This document shows, piece by piece, positions 1 to 11,034 of a DNA stretch of 64,000 nt (position 1 is its first letter; each line of letters opens with the position of its first letter). The position numbers were made by a program, and so were the translations under genes. This stretch comes from Juglans regia (taxonomy: Eukaryota; Streptophyta; Magnoliopsida; Fagales; Juglandaceae), in the NCBI RefSeq assembly GCF_001411555.2, contig NC_049911.1, positions 34,795,340 to 34,859,339 of the forward strand. Direction: 5' to 3'. The notes below the pieces were generated by a model, which had not been told where the DNA came from, ran no database searches, and worked only from the letters and a program-made list of their open reading frames with translations.

Positions 1-309
1 TATTTATTGGGTAAAAACGAATGATCATGAATTAATCCAAGAGGTTTGGCTCACACTAATTGGTTAGGACTAAAAATATCTGCATTATCTCCGTTTTTAT
101 TTTTTTTAGTGCTCAGCAAATCAATACATGTGTGTGTGATTATTAGAAAAAGAGTTAAATAAGCAGTATGCAGTACCTGTACATGCAACAGGAGGCTGGA
201 GCTATAGTACTAAAAAATAATTCCTCTATGATCACTTTCAATATAAATGCAATATCCCACAAACAACGTGCTCAATCGGCATATCTAGAGAATCCTTTTT
301 TCTGTAGGT

Positions 310-337
310 GAGAGAGAGAGAGAGAGAGAGAGAGAGG
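310..337. repeat. (GA)n microsatellite
   Basis: An uninterrupted GA dinucleotide tract of about 14 units in AT-rich intergenic DNA. Similar GA/CT tracts recur through the window near 673, 7801, 17310, 28566, 31737, 53074 and 54816. Confidence 0.95.
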
Positions 338-1336
338 TCCATTAAAACATTTCTGCAGCTCGGGCAAATGATTAACATGAAATTTAGGTCATTCTGGATC
401 GCTTGGGCAGTTCAATATAATATATCACATGTGTTCAGAGAAGGCAGATCTGAAAATAATTGAGAATTCCCATGCATGCATGGAGACCAATGGACACACA
501 TGACAAAGAGATCTAACGTGCCTGCATGCATATTAATTTTGAGCTATTTTAATATTCTTTAAAACAGCATTATTGCAAGTTGAACACATGCCTCCTGTAT
601 ACATATTTTGGCCTTATTTTAATCTTCCTGCGCGCAGCATTATCATGGGGTTGTCCACGACTTCTTTTTATAACTATTGGCGTAAAAAACAACTGAGAGA
701 GAGAGAAAGAGAGATCATTGTACGGATATGAGAAATAATAGTTACAGTTTTAGGTATGTAAAAGATGTATAATCATTTTAAAAAAAATAAATAAATATGA
801 AACGACTCATATGAAAAAATTAATATATATATAAATTTTTTAATAGTAAATCTTACTCTTTTTAAAAATAATTATATAATATTTATATATTCTACGATTA
901 TATATAGCATTACTCTCTACGAATATTATTGGCTCTCGAATATAATTTGAGAGGCAAAGAGTAGTACTCGTAGAAGTAGCCTTAAATAAAAATAATAGTA
1001 ATTAAATAGTAGGAACTCTTGCATGTATTCATACACGTCCTAATTACACTATTCATTGTAGCTAGCTAGCAATATTAATATTATCGTATCAATAGATAGA
1101 CTACGTACGTACGAGATGACACTATATCCTAGTTCGTTTACTTGCATGTAAGGCAAAACACAAGAAACAAATGGATAAAATCTAAATTAAATTTCTGATA
1201 AGTCCACGTGGAGCTCTGATAAATACTTAGCATATTATATATCGGTTCAGGGTTCGAAACTTCCCATGCACGGTAATTGTTTTTTGGTATCACCTTGAAT
1301 TCGATCTGTTCATAATTATCTTTACATGTGGATATA

Positions 1337-1700
1337 CACTACAACAAATTTACTTTTTAGTGATGAAAATTTTCGTCTCAAAAAGTCTATTTCAAAATAT
1401 TTTTTAGAACAAAATTTATCATTTCCATTCAAAAATACTATTCGAATGAATTTTCTTTTTTGGACGAAAAAAATTTCATCCCTAATAGTCTTTTGAATGT
1501 AAAAAATACCATTGGAATATATTTTATTTGAGACGAAAAGAAAATCTCATCCCTAATAGTTGTAACATAATAGATTTTTATTTTGGAAAACTAGTGACAA
1601 ATAGTCATTTGTAACTATTAAAACCGTCGCAAATAATTATTTGCAACCAAAAATTGGTCATAAAAACTATTTTTTGGCAAAATTATCTAGCAGGAACTGA
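1337..1700 (+). mobile_element. CACTA-type transposon terminus, partial
   Basis: The string CACTACAACAAATT begins at 1337 and is followed by short AT-rich sub-repeats around phrases such as 'tcatccctaatagt' (about 1487 and 1547). Plant CACTA (En/Spm) elements usually start with CACTACAA. I found no matching inverted end (TTGTTGTAGTG), so the right boundary is a guess and the element is probably a truncated non-autonomous copy. Confidence 0.4.
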
Positions 1701-2220
1701 GGTTTGTGACCAAAAGTGTCGATTGTACTGAATTGATCTCCCAACAAATACTTTTATCTGAAATTATAAAAATATATAACCATTTCTTGTCTTCACCTAA
1801 TAGCAAATAGTCATATAAAATCAGGAAAATTAATATAAAAGTTGCAAAAAAATCTTTAGTATAAAGTCCCCTCGAAATCTTAACCATTACAAATTAATTG
1901 ACAATATATAATACACAACCTATTACATAGCCTTGAACATGTAGAAAATACAAAATAATGAAACGGGCCAAGTTGAAACTTTAGTACTTTTGTTTTTCTC
2001 AAATCTATTCAATTCAAGGATATATATTCAAGTCTTGAAATTTTTATCTTTTCTTGTAGTCAAGACCAATCCCAACAAATTTGCATAAACACGTGCAATT
2101 AGTAAATAATTAAAGGAACAACTTAAAAGAACATTTTGCTTCTATCTAAGAAAGCACAAATTATATCCACACAACTGTAAGTGTCTAATTAAGATACTAG
2201 TTAGGACAAATAATTTTGGA

Positions 2221-2404
2221 GTTTTACTATTCATCATCCTCACACATCACATTTTTTTATTTTTTTATTAAATTTTTTTTTTTGGTTTTATTATTTTTAA
2301 ACATATTAAATTCTTTTATTTATCATCAATATATCACTCATTTGGTAAGATTTAAAAAAAAAAAAATGTGTGATACTGTGTGGGAACGATGAATAGAATT
2401 TTTT
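2221..2404. mobile_element. MITE, family B copy 1
   Basis: The left end contains ctattcatcatcctcacaca. The right end, read on the other strand, contains ctattcatcgttcccacaca, so the two ends are an imperfect terminal inverted repeat of about 25 bp around an A/T core. A second copy with the same ends lies at 26847-27030. There is no coding capacity. Confidence 0.6.
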
Positions 2405-4195
2405 ATAACTTTGGGTATCCTTTTTACTTTTCTTTTTCTTTAGTACTTATCTTAACCCTATAAGGAAGAGCTACTTAATCCAGCAAAAAATAATCTCTTC
2501 CAAAAGTAGTAAATTGTTGTTATGAGAGGAAACTTCACATTTAAATGGATTATACTATTGATAAAAGAAAATTATTAATTGTACTTATAAAAAATTACTT
2601 CTTCATGTATTAGTTATATATAGATACGATGAAAATTTGAAAATTTAAATTTTAAATTTTAAAAGAAAATTGATAAAATAAGTATTGTAAGTATATATAA
2701 CACTAAAAATCGAATATTGATGGATGTAATTTAAACTTAAAATAACGAGTAGTCACTTTTATGCCCCTCTCTCCGCCTTCGATCCCAAAAAAGGAATCAA
2801 AGAAAAAAAAAAGAATGTTGCCAGGTATCTAAACAAACACATTAAGAATGATTAATTACTGATGCATGGGATCATACAGGTATATATTGTATAATATATC
2901 TATACCATTGAAGGCATGCAACGTGATTGATTAGAACAATTCATTTGCATTCTATCGTTTCTCTTGTCTTACAATTTATCTCCTCGAAAGGTTCCCTGTA
3001 TTACAATATGTGATGGGCAAGACTGTCACGTTTCTGCATTTATTTTCCCAAATGTATTTGTATTTCAAATTACTAATTTCCTAACCAATTTTGCGTATTA
3101 TCGACAAAATCGAGTTAAGGTGGTTTTTTACCTAATCGACAAAATCGGAAATAAAAAGCATTAATACCCTCAGTGGAAATACTTTTCTCCGACACAATAG
3201 GTTTACGAGAATTTGGACCCTTAACTGAAGCCACCCTCTCTTTTTATACATAAACTAACTCAAAATTACAATTATGTCCAATGCTCTGTGCGCTCCCGAC
3301 AGCGTGGAAGCGCAGAGAATATTCCCTTCACTATGCATACAAACTTACATGTCTCTGTCAAAAAATAAAAATAAAAATATTCCTTTTTTACTGCTATTAT
3401 TCCTACACGAAATGAGGGTGACTTCAAAAGGAAAATAATAAGAATATAATGCGATTAAGGTTTATTATTAAAAATAAATGGCCATATTAAATAATCTTTT
3501 TTTTTTATTTGGCTGCACGTTTTTCCATTCCAAGCAGACACTCGGGTCAACACGACGACACCTGAAAGCCTGAAACACGAGAACATGTTTTTTCCCTTGA
3601 GAATCGAAAGCGTGTTCCATTGTCAACTTAAGTCAGCAACTAGTCTTCATTCACTGAATCACTATCACCTTGACCTTGCTTGTTTAGAGTGAACTTTTTA
3701 CTTGATGCCATTGTAAATGCAGATTTCTAACCAGCTCAGAAAATATACACCAAGCAACAGTTAAACTTTTTGGGAGGAGTTTAATTCGGCTGGCTTTGCT
3801 TGTCTGGCTTGCTTGATAAATACCGCCCCACATGGTTTTAGGTTATCACAGCTGCGGATACTTGCCCTCATAATGTGGCTTTCCCGTGTTTAAGAGTGAG
3901 TGTCCCTGAGACTTTGAGAGAGTTCAACGAAGCTATTAACCACCCCCCTTCCCTTTCTCGCTTGTTGGTTTTTCTTTCTTGTCCGTGCCACATTGTTGGT
4001 GGAATGGACAAACTGGGGAAGTGAATTCCTGTAGTTTTTCTTAGTTTTCTTGGTTGGTTCTGAAATGGGTTTTGCTCGGTTCTCAATTTCGAGATCTGAG
4101 ATATGAGGGTTTCTTGAAAAATTTTGTGGTTTCCTGTTATTGGGTTTGCATTTTTCTCAGTTTTTGAGGTTCAAAAACCACCTTGAATAGAGGGA

Positions 4196-7100
4196 ATGGC
4201 TCCAAGACTGGACTTCTCTAACTGGTGGGCAAAAGATACCCGCAAGGGAACTCCGGTCGTAGTCACAATGGAGAACCCCAACTTCTCGGTTGTGGAGATT
4301 GATGGCCCCGACGCTGCGTTCCGGCCCTTGGAGAAAAGCCGGGGTAAGAATGCCAAGCAGGTCACGTGGGTCTTGCTTCTCAAGGCCAACCGTGCTGTCG
4401 GTTGCGTCGCTTGGCTCGCCACGGCCCTCTGGGCATTGCTCGGAGCCATCAAGAAGAGACTGATCCATAGGCAAGGAGTAACCATGGCGAGTGAGAAGCT
4501 GGGAAAGGGGAAACTGCTTTTCAGAATCATAAGAGCGTTCTTAGTCACTGCCTTGGCCATCCTGGCCTTTGAGATGGTTGCCTATTTGCAAGGGTGGCAT
4601 TATTTTAAGAATCCCAGTTTGCACATCCCGCAGACTTCTGATTTGCAAGGCTTCTTTCACGTGGCTTATGTTGCTTGGTTGACATTCCGGGCCGATTACA
4701 TTGCGCCTCCAATTCAAGCACTCTCTAAATTCTGTGTTGTTCTGTTCCTTATCCAATCTGCGGACCGTATGATACTTTGCTTAGGTTGCTTGTGGATAAA
4801 ATACAAGAAGATCAAGCCGACGATTGAGGGTGATCCCTTCAAACCAGATGATGTGGAGGGATCGGGCTATGAGCATCCCATGGTTCTTGTTCAAATTCCA
4901 ATGTGTAATGAGAGGGAGGTCAGACACCAGTTTTCACACTTTACTTTCTTTTATTTTTTCGTTTTCGTATAGTTATTTAAACTGGTTTTGTGTGGCTTCA
5001 ATCTAGTTGAAGTTCTGAATTTGGGACTTGTATTTTGTTGTGTAGGGATTAGATTCTACTCAGGAATAGATCCCAAAAATTTGGGACGCCAATATGACAT
5101 TACCGAATTGGAAAGCTATAAGCATTATTGAGAAAAAAGAATAAAAAAAGGAAAATTTTTCTTTATTGATTTATATAAAATTAAAGGATTCGTACTGTTC
5201 AGGAGTAATTTGCATGGTTAAGTAATGTTGAAAGTGTCGTATTATAAATCAGATATACATACTTTACCCCCCTCCCCTCCCAAAAAAAGACACCAGATTT
5301 AAATCAGCTCTACAGAAGAAGAATTACAATAATTGTCACTATGCTCAGATCTGTTGTTTCTGTCAGTGGAATTGAAGTTACGCTCATCGACATGTGTCTG
5401 ATGAGGACATCTAAAAGTGGTTCAAATCAGTATAAATAATTAAATACGATCAATCTGTAAATTATTTTGGTGGACTTTTTCTTGATGTTGATAAGGTTTT
5501 CTGCACTGGCCCCATGCAGGTATATGAGCAATCTATCTCCGCTGTGTGCCAACTTGATTGGCCAAAGGACCGTTTACTGATTCAAGTTCTTGATGATTCC
5601 GATGATGAGAGTATTCAATTCTTAATTAAGGCAGAGGTTGCTAAGTGGAGCCAAAAGGGCATTAACATAATCTATCGGCATCGCTTGGTTAGAACTGGTT
5701 ACAAAGCGGGGAATCTCAAGTCTGCAATGAGCTGTGATTATGTTAAGATTTATGAGTTTGTTGCGATTTTTGATGCAGATTTCCAACCTAATCCTGACTT
5801 TCTAAAGCAAACTGTGCCCCATTTCAAGGTGGGAAAAGAAATATAGACTCTTAGCAAAATTCTTAGTTAAAAGTACTTTCAGCAACTTAATACACGTCTT
5901 TCTTAAATTCTTACCTTGTGCTACAGGACAATCCTGAACTAGGTTTAGTTCAGGCTAGATGGGCTTTTGTGAACAAGGATGAAAACTTGTTGACTCGTCT
6001 CCAAAACATTAATCTGTGTTTCCACTTTGAGGTGGAACAGCAAGTTAATGGGGTGTTCATTAATTTCTTTGGCTTCAATGGAACTGCCGGTGTTTGGAGA
6101 ATTAAAGCCTTGGAGGAGTCTGGAGGCTGGCTTGAAAGGACAACTGTAGAGGATATGGACATAGCCGTCCGAGCCCATCTCAATGGTTGGAAGTTCATCT
6201 TCCTTGATGACGTAAAGGTAATAGTACATGTCACATGATGAGTTTAGATTTAATTGAAGAGGTACATGAGTTGGCACTCCCCTTTTTATCCTGATAATTG
6301 TCGAACCTTGTTTCAAGCTTAGATGTATGTACATTTTCAGGTCCTTTGTGAAGTTCCAGAGTCATATGAAGCTTACAGGAAGCAGCAGCATCGCTGGCAT
6401 TCTGGTCCAATGCAACTTTTTAGATTGTGTCTTCCTGCAATTATAACAGCTAAGGTACCTCTGATACTCAACCTCAATTAATTCTCTCTTACCAATGACT
6501 TGTAATATAGAAGACCCAGACCCACAACTATGATTTGAACTAAGAGGCTCAAACTCTTTGATACTGCAGATATCAGCATGTAAGAAAGCAAACTTGGTAC
6601 TGTTGTTCTTTCTGTTGAGGAAACTTATCCTTCCCTTCTACTCCTTCACATTGTTCTGCGTAATTCTTCCTCTAACCATGTTTGTCCCCGAGGCTGAGCT
6701 CCCTGTATGGGTCATTTGTTATGTGCCTGTTTTTATGTCCCTCCTCAACATTCTTCCAGCCCCCAAATCCTTCCCCTTCATTGTTCCTTACCTCCTATTT
6801 GAGAATACCATGTCTGTTACAAAATTCAACGCAATGGTATCTGGATTGTTCCAGTTGGGTAGCTCTTACGAGTGGATTGTCACCAAGAAGGCTGGCAGAT
6901 CATCAGAATCCGATTTACTGGCTGCTGCTGAAAGGGAGTCTAAAACAATGAACCAACCACAAATCTACCGAGGAGCATCTGAGAGTGAGCTTTCTGAATT
7001 GAACCAAATTAAGGAACAGAAAGAAGCAGCCCGAGTTCCTGTTAAGAAAATCAATAAAATATATAGGAAGGAGCTTGCTCTGGCATTCCTTTTGCTCACG

Positions 7101-7214
7101 GCTTCTGTCAGGAGCCTGTTATCTGCACAAGGAGTCCACTTCTACTTCCTGCTTTTCCAAGGGGTGACCTTCCTTCTTGTGGGTCTTGATCTAATTGGGG
7201 AGCAGATGAGCTAA
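4196..7214 (+). CDS. CSLC: Cellulose synthase-like protein C (xyloglucan glucan synthase)
   Basis: Encodes a Golgi membrane family-2 glycosyltransferase of the CSLC group, which makes the beta-1,4-glucan backbone of xyloglucan from UDP-glucose. Five exons, all phase 0: 4196-4918, 5520-5828, 5927-6217, 6341-6454, 6570-7214, each with GT-AG introns, giving 693 residues, the usual size for CSLC. Hydrophobic spans are visible at about residues 68-85, 111-131 and 179-200, with several more at the C-terminus. The catalytic D,D,D,QxxRW set is complete: DDSDD at 266, DAD at 326-328, TVED at 417-420 and QQHRW at 456-460. The start is the first ATG of a frame opening with [20 protein letters not shown], a typical CSLC N-terminus. 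The C-terminus [10 protein letters not shown] also matches the family. I cannot assign one CSLC paralogue; the sequence looks closest to the CSLC4/5/12 type. No defect is seen. Confidence 0.95.
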
Positions 7215-7380
7215 TAACAAAGGGGGTCAAGAGAAAGGAGAAGGAGAAAAAAACAAAGCCACTCTTCTGCTTATATTCAGTGATGTTCATCTCAACAGCA
7301 GTGATCTATGTGGGCAGTGCTTGGGAGGGTTCAATTCTTTTTGCCTGGGAGGTTGCAGTAAAGGGGTAACCCTCCAATTC

Positions 7381-7386
7381 AATAAA
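7381..7386 (+). terminator. Candidate polyadenylation signal of the CSLC gene
   Basis: AATAAA lies 167 bases after the CSLC stop codon and is followed by T-rich sequence. This is a normal distance for a plant 3' UTR. It is a motif match only; plant poly(A) signals are loose. Confidence 0.45.
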
Positions 7387-7795
7387 TGAATTTATTGTGT
7401 TCCTCATTTGATTTAAGTATCTTATAGGATTTCTCGGTTTACTATCACTCTCCAAATGACATTCACACCTTGCAATTTTTTCATTTCCATAGGACATTGG
7501 TCATATTGTAATTCTCCGTAGGCATTGTATTATCGTTTGCTATTAGGTAGAAATAGAATACTCTATGTTCTTTAATTGTACTACAGTTTACATCAACTCT
7601 TGCTTGTGCGTGATTTGGCATCTCCTGTTCAAGCCATACTGTATTTGCATTCTGCAGAATGCAAGAGGCTGAATAGATTAAGGATGATGAGATTGCTTTC
7701 TGCTTTATACTTCATAGATTCTTTGTTAGTGAGCGAGACATGTAAAACATGTTTCTGTACAAGTATTCTGGTATATTTAAATGGAACAAATAATA

Positions 7796-7800
<5 letters not shown>

Positions 7801-7831
<31 letters not shown>
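7801..7831. repeat. (CT)n microsatellite downstream of CSLC
   Basis: A perfect CT dinucleotide tract of about 15 units, roughly 590 bases after the CSLC stop codon. Confidence 0.95.
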
Positions 7832-7834
<3 letters not shown>

Positions 7835-9964
7835 ATATGCACACAAGCAGTGGAACTCAACTGCTTTTGGCCTTTTTATCTGTTTTGTTTCTTTTGCAAT
7901 TTTCTTATGTGTCAGTGTGAATGCGCGCACGTGTGCCGGGTTATAGCTGCAATCTAGATGAATAAAGTGTCGGCAGGCTAAGCGGGTGGTAACAATAGTT
8001 TGTAGGGGTGGCTGAGGTTTATGGGTCCTACATTTCACACTTCTTCAATTAAAGGGTTCACATAATTGAGGCACAGGATCTTTTGTAGGGCATATGCGGA
8101 TTCTGGCTTTTTAGATTTTGCTTATGGTTGGCAATATAATCAAAGTACATATTTACCCATCAATCTCTAAGGTCCACTCTATTTCGGCATGGACATTGGA
8201 CAGGCAATCAGCAAGATCTTAGATTTGACAAGCCAACTGCTCTCCCCCTTAGCATCTCAAATTCAATTGGGATATACATTTTTTTTTACAAAACTGCTAG
8301 GTACAACCGGCACGTACAAACGTGGGGTAACCGGCTAGCTTACGTGGAAGTGAAAAAACTAAAAAAGTAAAATTGAACTTAAAAAGTAAAGAAAGAAAAA
8401 AATGAGAAGTCAAAAAGCTGAGTTTTTCTTCTTCAAGCGCTAGCAAACCAGAGCAAGAGGGTATTCCCCCACATAGCAGCTTTTTCTTAAGGCTTACGTG
8501 AGAGTGGATCAAAAGGGGCCTTTCTTTTCTTCTTTGATAGCTGGTCATTGGACGATTCATCATATTTTTCCCATCTCTTAACAACAGCATAAAGTGAGGC
8601 CTTTGGGCGGATTTGGCTCAAGATGGAACAGGAGAATGGTTGAGGGAGCTGCCTATTAAAACAAATGAACTTGGTACGTTGAAGCATTTCTCCACCAAGA
8701 AAAAAAAAAATCATCCTTTAGATTTCATCATTAACATATTTTTTTTCAAACCCATTTCTTAATTTTTTTTTTCCAAACCCATATCTAGATTTTTGCCAAA
8801 CCCATTTCCTAGGTTTTTCTTGAACTCATTTTCAACGTATTTCTATTGTTTTTTTTTTTTTTTATCTTTCCAGATAAATCACTGTTCGTTGATGATGGCC
8901 GGCTGCGAGTGCTCCCAAACCCAAAATGGTTGCTGCAGAACAGAGTTGTATCATGTATTTTTGGAAAAATCCACTCCAGTCAGCCATATAATGCAAGCAA
9001 AAAATTTGTAAAAAATACCCATTAGAATCAAAATCCACTGACTGTGTAGAAGACGAAAACTGGATTGTGGCTTCGTGGGGCGGTAACTTCGTGGAGAAGA
9101 CGATGGAGCTTTGTGGGGATGTAGAAGACGAAGACGAAGACAATGAAAATAGTAATTTTCGTGAGGATGGGGGCAAAATGGCAAAGGTGGCCACCAGAGC
9201 CCCTTCTGTCTTCGAGGGAACAGAAACGGTGTCGTTGTACTTGCCACGTCAGATGCGATGCCGCGGGGGTTCCCCAGGGCGGTTGCAAGTAGCATTTTTC
9301 TTTTTTTTAAATGTGTAATGTCACGTTTAGTCGTGAAGTGCGTAAGTACTGCGTAATTATTTTGAAAAAGAGCGAAATTCACTTTTAGATAATTAATTTT
9401 TTTTCATATGGATCTCGTATTTACTCACTTTTATCAAATGGATTGCATAGTACTTGTACATTCTACGATTATAAATATTATTTCTCTTTTTTAATATACA
9501 TATATAAATTTGAAGAAAAAAAGGAAAAAAAAAAAAGGACGAGACCCCATATTTTATTAATGACCCCCACTTTGATATACCTAAGCTGGCAAGTTTGATG
9601 CTAGTGGTTTAGGTTTAAGGTATTCAGGTGGTTGAGAAATCCAGCGTCAATGTGTAATTGGCCTTGCCTGGATGGCTTTTCACCCTTCACTCAATTAATT
9701 GTATAGAGCATGTAATTTTATCAACCTCTCAAATATATGGAATTGCATTTTGGATGGATGCAATGTATCAAGATATGATGTTGAAAGGGATACATCATTT
9801 TACAATTAACGTACCTTCGGGCCTTATACGACTCAGCACAAAAGATTAGCCTGACTTAACAAGGAACTAAGCCCAAAAGATGTTGTATAATCTGAGCTCG
9901 GGGTCCAGGCTGAAGGTCAGGTTTTTCTGGGCTCAACGATGAAACGTAGGGCTGAGACTGAGGT

Positions 9965-10136
9965 CGTTTAAATATAGAAATAATTTCATCTCATCTCATC
10001 TTAATATTATAATTTTTTTAAATTTTTACATAAAATATAATAAATAATTCAACTTTTTAAAATTTTAAAAAATAATAATATTTTATTTAACTTTTAATAT
10101 AAAATCTTCTCATTTTTTCTCGCTTTCCAAACGGGC
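9965..10136. mobile_element. MITE, family A copy 1
   Basis: Left end 'taatttcatctcatctcatc', right end 'ctttccaaacgggc', with an AT core carrying 'ttttacataaaatataataaataatt'-type sequence. The same arrangement, in one orientation or the other, recurs at 10363, 25064, 32806, 34791, 38088 and 45545, and probably at 30160. Non-coding. Confidence 0.65.
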
Positions 10137-10362
10137 TGAGTCGGACGCCAGCCTAGCCCAGCCTGCCTGATTTTGTATATAGTTAATACGAAGATGTTTT
10201 TTTTTTTTTTTTCCGTCTCTCTTTCTTTTGAGCAATAAAAAAATTTGTATTCCGCGTATAAGCAGCAAAAGATACCAGAAATACAACACAAGTGAGATCT
10301 AAAATGTAAAAGTCGTTGTATTCCGCGTTTTACAGGAGGTCTATATGTGAAGGAAAATTTTA

Positions 10363-10560
10363 GGCCATAGTGAAATGAGATGAGATTATTTTTTATGAAA
10401 GTTGGAAGTGAATAAAATAATATTAAAATATTATTTTTTAATATTATTATTATTTTAAAATTTAAAAAAATTGAGTTGTTTATTATATTTTGTGTAAAAA
10501 TTTAAAAAAATTATAATAATAAAATGAAATGAAACCGTTTCCGTATCCAAACGGGACCTT
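10363..10560. mobile_element. MITE, family A copy 2
   Basis: Left end 'gtgaaatgagatgagatt', right end 'gtatccaaacgggacctt', with the family core 'ttgtttattatattttgtgt'. It is the inverse orientation of copy 1, 230 bases away, so the two copies could pair in a transcript. It lies just downstream of the CNGC gene. Confidence 0.65.
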
Positions 10561-10931
10561 AATTATCGTGTATAGAAATGCAGAGCTTTCATATCTATAG
10601 TGACTAGTGAGCCAACAACTCAGTTTTGCACCACAAATTGATGCCCTTTTGCAGTAAAGTTTGCTTGAACTGTGGCAACATTCTACTTTCAGCAAGACAT
10701 GCTAAATATAAGTACAGACTATGAATATCATACAATTTAGAAACAGCTTTTGAAGGGCAATGACCAATTTACCTTACAAGGATGTATGCAACCGTACCTG
10801 CTGTTACAACCAATGATAACGTATGAAGAATGGATTTTACAGTCCTTCCAATGATGTTTTTGAAGCCTCGCCATCTTTTCCATCCCTATCTATGATACTT
10901 AATTGTCTGTCATATAATTTACTTTAGCAGC

Positions 10932-11034
10932 GTTGAACTTAAATCACCTTCTGGCTCCATCGAGAAGTCTGGTTCTTCAGGCAGTTGAACTTAATCATCT
11001 TCTGGCTCCATCGAGAAGTCAGGTTCTTCAGGCT
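10932..11034. repeat. Tandem duplication of the CNGC stop-codon region (2 x about 52 bp)
   Basis: Units 10932-10983 and 10984-11034 both read gttgaactta...ttctggctccatcgagaag...ggttcttcaggc, with three differences (one extra A, C/T and T/A). The stop codon used by the CNGC gene (10991-10993) is in the second unit; the other unit is a spare copy in the 3' UTR. Confidence 0.9.

Larger units (their letters stand above)
1..3800. other. Intergenic region upstream of the CSLC gene
   Basis: No open reading frame here resembles a protein family on either strand. The stretch is AT-rich with long A and T runs. It contains a GA microsatellite (310-337), a CACTA-like terminus (1337) and one MITE (about 2221-2404), listed separately. 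A perfect CACGTG G-box core lies near 1205. The last several hundred bases before 4196 should hold the CSLC promoter and 5' leader, but I could not choose a transcription start: a weak TATA-like ataaata lies near 3817 and nothing better is visible. Confidence 0.6.
7215..10930. other. Intergenic region between the convergent CSLC and CNGC genes
   Basis: Holds the CSLC 3' UTR, a CT microsatellite, a run of short degenerate 'ccaaacccatttc' repeats at about 8745-8835, and two MITEs (9965-10136 and 10363-10560). The acidic open frame at 9067-9318 is a run of GAAGAC repeats without family resemblance and is not called as a gene. The two flanking genes point toward each other, so no promoter is expected here. 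Confidence 0.6.

Noticed and set aside
4157..6334. Open frames antisense to CSLC
   Set aside because: Mirror frames of well-supported exons; they ignore the splice sites.
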